The position numbers were made by a program, and so were the translations under genes. A DNA stretch of 64,000 bases from Hydrangea macrophylla (taxonomy: Eukaryota; Streptophyta; Magnoliopsida; Cornales; Hydrangeaceae): contig CM066998.1 in assembly GCA_033977485.1 (NCBI GenBank), forward strand, positions 25,917,501 through 25,981,500, read 5' to 3'. The notes under the pieces are model-generated. The model was not told where the DNA came from. It searched no databases and worked only from the letters and a program-made list of their open reading frames with translations. Positions 1 to 9,959 of this stretch are shown here, piece after piece (positions within the stretch are counted from its first letter, which is position 1; each line of letters opens with the position of its first letter).

Positions 1-681
1 CATGAGGATCCGTATTTACAAACGCCTGAGAAACCTGCGACTGTCAACGATTGGGTTGGTGCGCTAGATGGACCGGTCATGAGGAACCTGTTGCACGAAA
101 AAGATACAAGAGCCGAGGTTGAAGAAGGGCATGTCGAGGATGTATTGGAAGAAGAACCGGAGGAAGAATCTGTGGAAGAGCCAGCAAGGGAAGAAATGGA
201 AGAGATTACCACAGCAGAGGACCTGGAAGAATGCTTCATCACCGACAAGGGAGGGGAAAGTAAGAAAGAGTGGGTGTTTGAGTCTAGTGATAGGTATCCC
301 CCACACCCAGAGTCTGTTATGGCCCAAATGAGGTGTCTTTCAATTTCCATGTCTGTTGTAATTGCTCCAAAGAAAATCAATGAAAGTATGACTAATTCTG
401 CCTACTCGAATGCGCTTAATAAATTCGATGAATGTGATGATCATGAAATACCGTTTGAATTGCAAAAATTAATTGAAAAAGAAAATGAATCTGCATGCAA
501 AATCATAGAAGACACTCTAACAATTAACCTGGGTAACGAAGAAAAACCCCAAAATGTTTTCATTGGCTCTACACTTAACGATGAGGAAAGTAAAGAATTA
601 GTCAAACTGTTAAATGAATTCAAAGATGTTTTTGCATGGTCTTATAATGATATGCCAGGAATCGATCCAGAGATAGTCTAA
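1..681 (+). pseudogene. Tat pol: linker before reverse transcriptase
   Basis: Frame 1 is open from the left edge to a TAA at 679-681. An acidic glutamate-rich stretch (about 110-230) is followed by the segment that normally leads into RT in Tat/Ogre polyproteins, ending in FKDVFAWSYNDMPGIDPEIV at about 618-678. This is a linker with no catalytic motif. The frame continues unbroken into RT after nonsense codons at 679-681 and 721-723. Family comparison suggests both replaced glutamine codons (CAA to TAA); that is inference. Protease must lie to the left of the window. Confidence 0.8.
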
Positions 682-1590
682 CACCATATCCCTTTATTCC
701 CAAACTCTAAACCAATAAAATAAAAATTGAGGCGAATGAGGCCTGAATGGGCACTTAAGGTGAAAGAGGAAGTTGAAAAGCAATTAGGGGCCGGATTCTT
801 AATGGTCACCGAGTATCCAGAATGAATCGCCAATATCGTACCAGTTCCAAAAAAGGATGGTCGTGTTAGGGTATGCGTGGATTTTCGAGATTTGAATAAA
901 GCAAGCCCTAAGGACGATTTCTCGTTACCTCACATCGATGTTCTGGTCGATAATACCGCGGGACACGAGCTCCTATCTTTCATGGATGGTTTCTCAGGTT
1001 ATAACCAGATCCTCATGGCACCCGAAGACAGGGGGAAGACCACTTTCATCACGCCCTGGAGAACCTATTGTTATAGAGTGATGCCGTTCGGTCTTAAGAA
1101 TACGGGAGCGACCTATCAGAGGGCTGCCACCACGTTACTACACGACATGATCCACAAAGAGGTGGAAGTGTATGTAGATGACATGATTGTGAAATCCAAG
1201 GAGAGAGGAGGGCACCAAGAGGCTTTGAGAAAGTTCTTTGGGAGATTGAGGGAATTCAAAATGAGGCTAAACCCGCAGAAATGAACCTTCGGGGTCACCA
1301 CCGGAAAGTTGTTGGGATTTCTCATTACTCAAAGAGGAATAGAGGTGGACCCCACCAAAATAAAAGCCATAACTGAAATGAACCCACCGAAAAATGAAAA
1401 AGAACTAAGAGGATTCTTGGGGAGGATACAGTTCATCAGTCGTTTCATTTCCAAACTTACCTTAACCTGCGACCCACTGTTCAAACTACTCAGGAAAGGA
1501 GAGAGATTTGAATGGGACGCCCCTTGCCAACAAGCCTTCGACAAAATCAAAACCTACCTCCAAAACCCACCTGTCCTGTCACCACCTTCA
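682..1590 (+). pseudogene. Tat pol: reverse transcriptase
   Basis: The RT copies element RNA into DNA. The same frame as the linker runs through KKDGRVRVCVDFRDLNKASP (about 850-909), a palm motif FMDGFSGYNQI near 979, MPFGLKNTGATYQR near 1081 and the catalytic box YVDDMIVKSK at 1171-1200. The thumb follows (FLGRIQFISRFI near 1414). Both aspartates of the YVDD box are present. In-frame stops are TGA at 823-825 (tryptophan expected, TGG to TGA) and TGA at 1282-1284 (cysteine expected in KCTFGV). There is no frameshift, so the copy decayed here by point mutation only. Confidence 0.92.
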
Positions 1591-2430
1591 CCCGGGAGAC
1601 CCCTCTTACTTTATCTCTCTGTGTCTGAAGGTTCGATGGGATGTATGTTGACCCAAGAAGGAGAAGAGGGGCACGTGGAGAAGGCCATTTACTACTTAAG
1701 CAAAAGAATGGTCGGATATGAGTTAAAGTATTCACCCTTGGAAAAGGCCTGTTGGGCCTTGGTTTGGTGTACCCGTCGCCTTCGCCACTACATGCTAGCC
1801 TTCCCTGTAATCCTGATATCCCGAATGGACCCATTAAAATACCTATTCGAGAAACCCGTCTTAACCAGTAGGATTTCCCGGTGGACCATGATGCTAGCCG
1901 AGTTTGATATTAGGTACGTCACTGCCAAATCCATGAAGGGGAGGGCCGTCGCTGAATTTTTGGCCGATCTCGCCATAGAATCCGAGGATAAGGGAGAATT
2001 TAAGTTTCCTGATGAAGAGGTAATGGAGGTAAAGGAGGACTTGTGGAAGATGTACTTTGACGGAGTAGCTAACCAAGTGGGTTACGGGGTTGGAATCATC
2101 CTCATAGCACCCGATGGGACCCCTACCCCATTAGCCGTCAAGCTCAGATATGACTCGACCAATAATACTGCAGAGTACGAGGCATGTATAATCGGGATGG
2201 AAGCAGTGCTAGCCCTGAAAGTTAAAAGAATCGACGTCTTCGGAGATTCCAATTTGATCATATCCCAAGTACGAGGTGATTGAAGGGTGAAGCATGAGAA
2301 ATTGAGACCTTACCATGACTATCTAGAAAGCCTGAAAGTGCAATTCAAAAGGATTTCCTTCTATTACCTTCCCCGAGAAGAAAACCAACTAGCTGATTCC
2401 CTAGCAACCCTAGCCTCAATGATCCAAATC
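1591..2430 (+). pseudogene. Tat pol: degenerate RNase H followed by archaeal-type RNase H
   Basis: Two RNase H domains follow RT. The first (about 1591-1970) has the fold's landmarks, but LYLSVSE stands where an active domain has an aspartate, and SRMDPLKYL replaces the usual TDH-type motif, so it looks catalytically dead. The second (about 2041-2430) starts with YFDGVANQVGYGVGI, keeps the catalytic-type D, then E in NTAEYEACI (near 2161) and D in VFGDSNLI (near 2230), and ends with ENQLADSLATLAS. This acquired second domain is diagnostic of Tat. A TGA at 2281-2283, where tryptophan is expected, breaks it. Confidence 0.88.
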
Positions 2431-3801
2431 GCTTCCAAAATTACCATGATCCCGCTATCCATAGAAGTGAGAAATCAACCGTCGTTCGAAATAATCGCGA
2501 CCATAGAAGAAGAGGGTGAGGTGCCTTGGTATGAGGATGTCTGGAATTTCATTAGAAAAAGAAAGTACCCCAAAGGAGCCTCGAAAAAGGACAAGAAAGC
2601 AGTTCGGCGATTCTTCGCTCAGTTTGTGATCTACGCAGATAAACTATGGAAGAAGTCCTACACCGGGTATAATCTAGAGTGCCTATACGGGAAGGAAGCT
2701 AAGAGAATGATGGAGGAGATACACGAAGGAGTGTGCGGGCCCCACATGAATGGGCACATGTTAGCAAGAAAGATCATCCGACAGGGGTATTATTGGACAA
2801 CCTTGGACAAGGATTGTTGCGAATATGTCAGAAGGTGTCATAAATGTCAAATCCATGCGAATCTGATGCACACCCCGCCATCACAACTCTACAGCATGAC
2901 CACCCCTTAGCCATTTTCTGTGTGGGGAATCGATATCATTGGTGAGATAGTTCCGAAAGCCTCCAACGGACATCGGTACATAATCGTGGCCATCGATTAT
3001 TTTACGAAGTGGGTAGAGGCAGCCTCATATGCAACTTTGAAAGCCAAGGATGTGGTAAGCTTCATCGAGAAGAACATAATCTGCAGGTACGGGGTCCCGA
3101 ATGAGTTCATTTCTGATCATAGTAGTCATTTCCAAGGAGAAGTCATCCCGCTGCTGGAAAAATATAAGATCACCCGTCATCAATCATCTCCGTATAGGCC
3201 TCAGACGAACGGAGTAGTAGAAGCAGCTAATAAAAATGTCAAGGCGATCCTGAGAAAAACAACAGACACATACAAGGATTGGCATGAAAAGCTACCATTT
3301 GCTTTGTTGGGATACAAGACCTCTGTAAGAACTTCTACGGGAGCAACACCATACTCATTAGTTAATGGAATGGAGGCTGTTCTCCCAATCGAAATAGAAA
3401 TACCATCTCTAAGGGTCTTGATGGAATGTGAAGTAACCGAGTTAGAATGGATGAGGGGAAGATATGAAGAGTTGATGTTGCTTGATGAGAAAAGGTTGGC
3501 AGCAATAAACCATACTCGGGGATATCAAAAGAGGATAGCCCGTGCTTTCAACAAAAAGGTTTGCCCAAGGAAGCTTGCTAAGGGCGACCTGGTCCTCAAA
3601 GAACTTAAAGTGCCCGTTTATGACCCCATAGGAAAATTCAAACCCAACTGGGTCGGTCCATACATCATCAAAACTCTCCTTCCGGAGGGGCAGCCTATCT
3701 TATGGACCTGGATGGAGTTGAATTTAAGCAACCGATTAACCTCGACCGCCTCAAGAAATATTTTGCTTGAAACCATTTTTATTCAAAACCTCCAGATTTG
3801 A
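2431..3801 (+). pseudogene. Tat pol: integrase
   Basis: The integrase inserts the cDNA. The HHCC zinc-binding region lies at about 2719-2860 (HEGVCGPHMNGH then CHKCQIH). The catalytic core keeps all three acidic residues: D at 2932-2934 in WGIDIIGE, D at 3115-3117 in ISDHSSHF (an atypical HSS where NGS is usual), and E at 3220-3222 in NGVVEAANKN. A TAG at 2908-2910 replaces the tryptophan expected before PFSVWGID. Near 3688 the true frame shifts by one base, and the family-like C-terminus then ends at a TGA at 3768-3770; the original frame runs on to 3801. This is the only indel I see in 3.7 kb of pol. Confidence 0.9.
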
Positions 3802-3802
3802 T

Positions 3803-3957
3803 GAACTACGCTTGACCTGATTCCCGCTAGGGGATACGTAGGCAACCTATTCGGTTCGGTCATTGAAAATAAAAACTGCCCTAGTGGCGTCTTTCTTCAA
3901 GCCCTAAACCGAACTACTACAGGCCTGATACCCACTCCGGGATAAGTAGGCGGGCTC
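3803..3957 (+). repeat. Two copies of a GAACTAC...GGGATACGTAGGC box
   Basis: Copy 1 spans 3803-3847 and copy 2 spans 3911-3957. Each begins GAACTAC, passes through CCTGAT and ends in GGGATACGTAGGC or GGGATAAGTAGGC. The two halves can pair as a short stem (CCT with AGG, and TCCC with GGGA in copy 1). A third copy lies at 6333-6376 just ahead of the LTR, and a bare GAACTAC also occurs at 4031. The boxes are noncoding and follow integrase directly. Function unknown. Confidence 0.65.
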
Positions 3958-4423
3958 TCAAAAAAGCCTTCGGCCCATGAAAACTTAAAAAAAACCTGAG
4001 CTAAACTAGGGGCAAACTGGCGTTTGCCCAGAACTACTTCAAAGCCCTGAAACCAGGGGCAAACTTTGTTTGCTACCCGAAGAACCCAGAAATTCCTAAA
4101 AACCCATCTCTGGATCCCCGGCTATTAGAATGAGTATTGTAAAAGAACAAACGAGATTCATGGTATAGAATGATTAAAGCTTTAAGCAAGACTCAAAGTA
4201 AAGTAAAGAACCAAGAAAAGGCATTAAAAGGGGAAGTTCTTCATAAAAGATTAACTAGAAGAGTGAAAGCTCTGATAAATAGTTTCCTAAAACATGAAGT
4301 AATAAAAGAAACAAAATCACATCTCAGGAGCGCAGCAAGAGTAGGCAGGGTCTGTCAGAAAATTTGTAAATAGCAAAGCTTTCCCCTTTTCTCGTCTGTC
4401 TTATTTCATTATGCCTGTATCCA
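3958..4423 (+). other. Noncoding internal region with two early polypurine-like motifs
   Basis: No credible gene. The sequence AGGGGCAAACT occurs at 4008-4018 and 4054-4064. It is the same motif that forms the polypurine tract immediately before the 3' LTR at 6531-6541. A 67-codon lysine-rich ORF at 4170-4373 has no recognisable motif and is probably chance. Confidence 0.5.
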
Positions 4424-5074
4424 TCAAGTCTGTCTCGCAACCAGGGTTCGGGCCTCCTGAAGATACTCGGTGGTAGGTACGATCGAAGGAGTTCGTGGAA
4501 ACGGAGCAGCCATTCTACTATGCCAAGCCTCAATGAAAACCTTGGCTATGGAAGGGCGCAAAGCGGATCCCCTCGTGAAATCAGCCGCAACAGTCTCAGT
4601 AGTATCCTGCAAAAGGCCAAACTGACGGACCACCCAGTCAGGAATGTAGAAAGTAGTAGCATGCAAACCAGGCAACCAGACGCCGGGCCGCCCAAGGAAT
4701 CGTACTGCGACGGAGCGATAAACCCAAAACGGGCAGAACCAGCAAATGCCACTGTAAGACAAGCCTTAGAGCCAAACAAGCCATGCATCGTCGGAGTAAA
4801 ATAAGTGATGAATCTCCATGCGATCATAAGGAAGCGATCCGCGAAGATGGGAAGGATGTATGAAGAGATCCAAGCGCTCCATGGGCCAAACTTGTAAAAC
4901 ATAAGGTGCCCCAGCAGACAACATGGCCCCAACGGCACGGGCATGATCCAACCCCATCAGAGTCTCACCAAGAACCAACGTGACTGCACTTTTCATCTCT
5001 CTCAAATCGTAGGGAATGGGTATAAGGATATTAGAAGACGACTGAAAGATAAAATAAGAAAGCATGGCGATCAA
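4424..5074 (-). pseudogene. Antisense ORF of the Tat element, plant-mobile-domain-like
   Basis: On the strand opposite to pol, one frame stays open from about 5074 to 4424 apart from a single TAA (about 4779-4781). The first part holds IPIPYDLREMKSAVTLVLGE and WPMERLDLFIHPSH; the second holds LPGLHATTFYIPDWVVRQFG followed by LLQD. The W-x-x-RQFG-x-x-Q pattern resembles proteins with plant mobile domains. Extra antisense ORFs between pol and the 3' LTR are known in Tat elements, some with this type of similarity. The assignment comes from motif memory alone, so the domain name is tentative; the long antisense open frame is directly visible. Confidence 0.55.
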
Positions 5075-5182
5075 TAAAAGTGCTACGCCGTGTAACCTAG
5101 GTATCTGCTGTCGTAAGGGTCCCCGATGAGAGCATAAACCAAGGAAAGGCGCTCAAAGTGGACCTGTCTGTCATGAATGAAA

Positions 5183-5370
5183 GAGCCCGCGGGCTCCAGA
5201 TTTTGAAAATTTGAAATGAATTTGAGCCCGCGGGCTCCAGATTTTGAAAAGTTGAAATGAATTTGAGCCCGCGGGTTCCAGATTTTGAAAAGTTGAAACA
5301 AACTTGAACCCGCGGGTTCCCAATCTGGAAAATTTGAAGATAAATTTAAGCCTGTAGGCTCCCAAACTAT
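5183..5370 (+). repeat. 41-bp tandem repeat, five copies
   Basis: Units start near 5183, 5224, 5265, 5306 and 5348. The core is GAGCCCGCGGGCTCCAGATT followed by an A/T-rich tail. The GAGCCCGCGGGCTC part is a perfect palindrome in the first two units and decays in the later ones. The array is noncoding, in the spacer between the antisense ORF and the 3' LTR. Confidence 0.85.
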
Positions 5371-6100
5371 GACCTCGTTTTGAGAATATAACGAATTTAT
5401 ATTCTCGATCCTCGTAATAGATTTACGACGATCCTTTGTTTGTGAATGTGACGAATTTACATTCTCGGTTCTCGCAAAGGATTTGCGTTAACCCTCGCTT
5501 TGAGAATATAACGAATTTATATTCTCGATCCTCGTAACAGATTTACGACGATCCTTTATTTGAGAATGTGACGAATTTACATTCTCGATTCTTGCAACGG
5601 ATTTGCGTTAACCCTCGCTTTGAGAATATAACGAATTTATATTCTCGATCCTCGTAACAGATTTACGACGATCCTTTATTTGAGAATGTGACGGATTTAC
5701 ATTCTCGGTTCTTGCAACGGATTTGCGTTAACCCTCGCTTTGAGAATATAACGATTTATATTCTCGATCCTCGTAACAGATTTACAGCAATCCTTTGCTT
5801 GAGAATGTGGCGGATTTAAATTCTCAGTTCTTGCAACGGATTTGCGTTAACCCTCGTTTCGAGAATATAACAGATTTATATTCTCGATCCTCGTAACAGA
5901 TTTACTGCGATCCTTTGTTTGAGAATGTGACGGATTTATATTCTCGGTTCTTGCAACTGATTTACGTTAACCCTCGTTTCGAGAATATAACGAAATTACA
6001 TTCTCGATCCTCGTAACAGATTTACAACGATCCTTTGTTTGAGAATGTGACGGATTTACATTCTCGGTTCTTACAACAGATTTGCACCAACCTTCGATGT
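5371..6100 (+). repeat. 120-bp tandem repeat, six copies, each a dimer of hairpin half-units
   Basis: The marker GAGAATATAAC recurs at about 5382, 5502, 5622, 5742, 5861 and 5981, a period of 119-120 bp. Each unit contains two related ~60-bp halves. One half has arms GAGAATATA/TATATTCTC and CGTAA/TTACG; the other has GAGAATGT/ACATTCTC and CGCAA/TTGCG. The half-units differ in sequence in a way that keeps the arms complementary. Tandem arrays in this position are a known feature of Tat elements and can seed satellite DNA. Confidence 0.88.
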
Positions 6101-6332
6101 TCAGTCAAAAGTAGCTTTCTTAACAAGATTTGGCATCAGTCCAAGATTCGGTAATCTTCTTTGATCAGCACATCGTGTAAAGTACGTCGTATAGGCACGA
6201 TGTAAGGTAAGCATGACGTTTGCATAATCATGTCAATTCAAGAAAATACCATTGCATAGCATGTGCATCACGACAGGATAGGTGCATCCATCCGTGTGGC
6301 TACCTATGCTCGTGTGTGTTTGATCCCTGCCC
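6101..6332 (+). other. Noncoding spacer before the 3' LTR
   Basis: Between the 120-bp array and the third GAACTAC box I see no gene, repeat or recognisable motif. Short ORFs on either strand have no family features. Confidence 0.4.
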
Positions 6333-6376
6333 GAACTACATCTTGGTCTGATTCTTGATGGGATACGTAGGCAGCT
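6333..6376 (+). repeat. Third GAACTAC...GGGATACGTAGGC box
   Basis: The sequence begins GAACTACATC and ends GGGATACGTAGGCAGC, matching the boxes at 3803 and 3911 more than 2 kb away. Its inner stem would pair TCTT with GGGA, using wobble pairs where copy 1 uses TCCC with GGGA. It lies about 165 bp before the LTR. Confidence 0.6.
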
Positions 6377-6526
6377 CACCATCGAGCATGACCACCATGA
6401 ACCGTTTGTATAGCCGTTTTTGCAACGGGTTTTGTTTTTACCTAAATTCGACAGTCTGGTCAAAGGCTTGTCTTCACACAGGCTTTGACATTCACTTATG
6501 GTACGCGTTGCTCCACAAGCTCTGTC

Positions 6527-6540
6527 GAAGAGGGGCAAAC
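6527..6540 (+). promoter_or_regulatory. Polypurine tract of the Tat element
   Basis: GAAGAGGGGCAAAC lies immediately before the LTR start TGTAGACACC. It would prime plus-strand DNA synthesis during reverse transcription. Position and purine content both fit. Confidence 0.85.
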
Positions 6541-7074
6541 TGTAGACACCCCAATTTTGACCATACGCCGAATTAAGGGGAGTACAACCTCTAAGATCTA
6601 ATGATGACAAGTGTCCGACTAATTTAGGACTTCCAAAGATGACTTAACCTCTTCTGAAAGCTCTTTCAATTTAAAAATAAAAGAAAAAGGAGAGAAATTC
6701 AGCATGAACCCCGAAAAACAAAGTCAACAGTTGACCCAATGAAAAGTCAACGGGTCAAAAGGGAGTCAATCATAAAATTTTCGAATTTCAAGATAAAAAG
6801 TCCCGGTAATTGTTCATTGGGTCTCCCTTATGCTAGAAATGATTTTTAAGAATTTTTAAATGAAAGGAATCATGGTAAAATCGAAAGGCTTTTAAGGAGA
6901 ATTGTGCAGAAAATCGATATTTTGCCTTCGGAGGGAGAGTTGACTTTTTTTCCTTAAAGATTTTGATTTTTTAGATATTTTTATTGAATCCAAATGGGGG
7001 TTAAACGACATTTACTTAAATGACATGAAATGAAATTAAGGTGCTGAATAGTGCTGAATTGCAGTGCAGCGGCA

Positions 7075-7200
7075 GTCAGGGTGTACGAACGGCAGTCAGT
7101 GAATGCCGCCGCGGCACTCAGCGAGTGCCGCTCCGGCATCCAGTGAGTGCCGCAACGGCTCTCAGTGAGTGCCGCTACGTTTCTCCGAGTGCCGAATTTT
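7075..7200 (+). repeat. GC-rich hairpin repeat upstream of the LTR promoter
   Basis: Four imperfect ~27-30-bp units carry the word AGTGAGTGCCGC or a close variant. One unit contains a perfect hairpin, GGCACTC-AGC-GAGTGCC, and the neighbours are partial versions. The block sits 100-230 bp upstream of the TATA box, in an otherwise A/T-rich LTR, so a regulatory role is possible but unproven. Confidence 0.6.
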
Positions 7201-7302
7201 TGTGACAGTTTTCCAAAAGTAGGTCGGTTCACATCCCGAAAAGTGGCGGCGGGAATTAGGGTTTTGGCTGTGAATTTCCCAAAATGCCCCCAAATGATTG
7301 CC

Positions 7303-7310
7303 TATAAATA
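7303..7310 (+). promoter_or_regulatory. TATA box of the Tat LTR
   Basis: TATAAATA (within GCCTATAAATAGAGGG) is the best TATA match in the LTR and would place the RNA start near 7335. No transcript evidence is available. Confidence 0.7.
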
Positions 7311-7952
7311 GAGGGTGTATATCCCTTTGTTTGGGAGAAAAAAAAAGGGGTAGAACATTAGAATGTTGGGATTCCTATATTGATTCTCACCCAAAATCAA
7401 GAGAGTATTAGAGAGGTTTGTTGGAAGAAAGAGCAAAGGAGGAGCTTAATCACCATTTGGAAGGCCTTAAAGCAACCAAGAAGTTGAGGATCATTAGAGG
7501 TAAAACTCTAAACTAATTAGTGTATTTAGTAGCTCAATCACAATATATAGATACTTAGGATCTTTTACACATTTTCAAAACCTCTCTTCTCACCTCATTT
7601 CATCACACACCACATATATTGTGATTGAGCTTTTATGTCATTAGTTTGGATCAAAATAGTTCAATGGTTAAAGCTTAATAAAATTTTGAAGAAAAGCCTT
7701 GGTCATTTTCTTTTGATTATGTTTATCTCCTTGGATTTATAAGACTTTCAATGTCTTACTTAAATCCATGTGTTTAGAGTCCTTCAATGTCCTTATAAAC
7801 TCATGATTCATGAGGGGATTGAGGTTTATTTTTAGTATATTGAGTTAATGAGTCCAAACTTCATCCATAGTTTGAGATCATTACATTGAGGTTTTATGAA
7901 GTCCTTCATACTTCATTGAAACCCATGAGTTCAAGTGTTATTAGTCTCCGAT

Positions 7953-8380
7953 GACCATCAAATGGTAGGAGAAGTAGCCTAGTTTAAGTCCATCTCCATG
8001 GCTTAAGCTAATCTTTTTCTTAGGTTTGAGGAGTTCTTCATACTTCGTTTAAAATCTACTTGTGTGTATCATTAGTCTCCAATAACCATCAAATGGTAGG
8101 AGAAGTATTTTGGTTTAAGCCCATCTCTATAGCTTAGGCTAATCCTTTCCTTAGGATTTGAGAAGTTCCTCATACTTCATCTAAGACCTACATGTAAGTG
8201 TGTCTCTAGCCTCCAATGACCATCAAATGGTAGGAGTAATAAGTTGAATTCAAACTTTGGTCTATAAAGTTTGAGTTCATTGTTTGGAATTTTGAGAAGT
8301 TCATTTCATACTTCATCAAAATCCATAAGTATAAAGTGTTTTTAGTCTTCAAGGACCATCAAATGGTAGAAGAAGTAGTT
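7953..8380 (+). repeat. Diverged ~133-bp repeat, four copies, in the LTR
   Basis: The word CATCAAATGGTAG recurs near 7955, 8088, 8221 and 8358, giving spacings of about 133-137 bp. Between the words the units share weaker motifs such as CATACTTCATT and TTTAGTC, so this is an old, diverged tandem duplication downstream of the promoter. No ORF crosses it. Confidence 0.7.
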
Positions 8381-9959
8381 TGGTTTAGTCCCAACTTCAT
8401 GTTTTAATAGTTGAGGTTAACCAACAAAGTTGGACTAGCAAAATGAAAACAGTGAGTTCACAAACTGTTTTTGATCAAGGATTTTTAATTTGAAATCAGA
8501 CCGTTGGAATTGAATGAAACCAACGGGAAAGTGTTCATAACACAAAGATCCACCACTGTGATTTTTATTTTAAGAAGATTTCATGTTTTGAGTGGTTTGA
8601 TCATGAGTTTTGTGAGATAACCACAATCTGTCCAGAATTTCAGAATAGTTTCAGAACAGCAACATGTTCTTGAAATTAGTAAATCAGAACCCTAATAAAG
8701 TATTTGTGACCCAAAATATTTTTTTCTATGAACCTTAATGTGTTAGGAAGGTTCCCTAAAAAGAATGAAGCAATTCAGATTTGTTTGCTATTTTTAAAAA
8801 ATCATACAAGATCTCTGGACAGAGAGTTGTAAAATCCTGAGTGAGGTCTAGTATTTTCCGTATTCCCGGAGATCTAACCGTTGAAACCTCGATTTTCATT
8901 TTGTGTTAGAAACTAGACTCACAGAGGCACAACATATCCAAATATCATTAAGATCTAACCGTTGGAAGTATTTGATATCTATTTTTAAGATCTGGTCTGC
9001 TCTCTGTAATTCATAAAAAACTGCTACTGTTTTTGTCTAATCTTATTTATTTCAACTCAAATGGTTCCCTAATGTCTTGGGACTCAAATCATGTTTTGAA
9101 TAATGATAATTTAGCTTAAATCCAGAGGTTAAGTGATCCAAATTAGTGAATAAATCCAAATTTTATTCTTGTTCACATTCATTCATTCATGTACATTAAT
9201 GCTTATGATTAGAACTAGCTATTGGATAAAATTGAATTTCATGCTTGTCAGATCTAAGCTAGAGGATTAGGATTGATTGTTTAATATCATATTATTATGT
9301 GAAGTATGTGGACTAACTCTCTGTTTTGTTGCGCTCTTGAGGTACAATTTCTCAACCCTCCTCTAGTTTATTCTATCCTTATGATTTTTATTGATTTTTC
9401 AACTTAATGCGCGACACCTTAGAATTAGCTTTTGCTTTACTTGTATATATGGATTAGAGACTCTTTTTCTAGGTTTTATCTATTTGCATGCATTTGCACG
9501 TTTAAATATTCGCGGCCGGATCCCGGGTAAGTTCTCTAGTTCCCTATTTTGCATATCATATTGCTTGCTACTTGAATTATATGGTTTTTGAACAATATTT
9601 TGTAAATTGGCAATTTTACACCATTTCGACATGCTTGTGTAATGTATACTTTATATCTATGTATTAAGTTGAGGGCATACTCGGATTAATAATTGGATTA
9701 AAAGGATGTTAAGTAGAGGCCTATCGCGAGATAGGATGAAAAGGGGTGTTTTAGTCCATTGGGCTCCTTCCCTTTTCATTCCATAATCCCCGGACCTAGT
9801 CAAATCTTTGGTTTCGCAAAAGATCAGTCTCCTTTTGAAATGGTTTCTTAATTTTCCTTTTAAAAATTAAGTGGCGACTCATTTGTTTTGAATTTGAAGT
9901 TGGAAAAAGATTTTAAATAAGAAAAGCTGTGGATAATAAGAAAAACTGCGGTATCCACA

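Larger units (their letters stand above)
1..9959 (+). mobile_element. Ty3/gypsy retrotransposon, Tat lineage, 3' three-quarters
   Basis: A plus-strand gypsy element enters from the left edge. In order it carries the end of the protease-RT linker, RT, RNase H, a second archaeal-type RNase H, integrase, an antisense ORF, two tandem arrays, a polypurine tract and a full 3' LTR. Two RNase H domains in series is the known hallmark of the Tat/Ogre lineage. Gag, protease and the 5' LTR lie outside the window. The 3' LTR abuts minus-strand gag of another Tat-type element at 9960, so this copy probably inserted into that gag. The predicted 5-bp duplication (9960-9964, GGGCT) cannot be checked because the left end is not visible. 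Confidence 0.9.
6541..9959 (+). repeat. 3' LTR of the Tat element (3419 bp)
   Basis: It starts TGTAGACACC right after the polypurine tract and ends GGTATCCACA. The inverse of the start is GGTGTCTACA, which matches the end at 8 of 10 positions, so both boundaries are set by the terminal inverted repeat. Sequence to the right switches at once to gag of another element. The length is typical of long-LTR Tat/Ogre elements. Inside are a GC hairpin block, a TATA box, four diverged ~133-bp repeats and the GTGGCGACTC motif near 9871, which I associate with the 3' end of such LTRs. No coding capacity. Confidence 0.88.

Noticed and set aside
4520..4804. Plus-strand ORF opposite the antisense ORF
   Set aside because: The minus-strand frame is longer and has family-like motifs; the plus frame has none.
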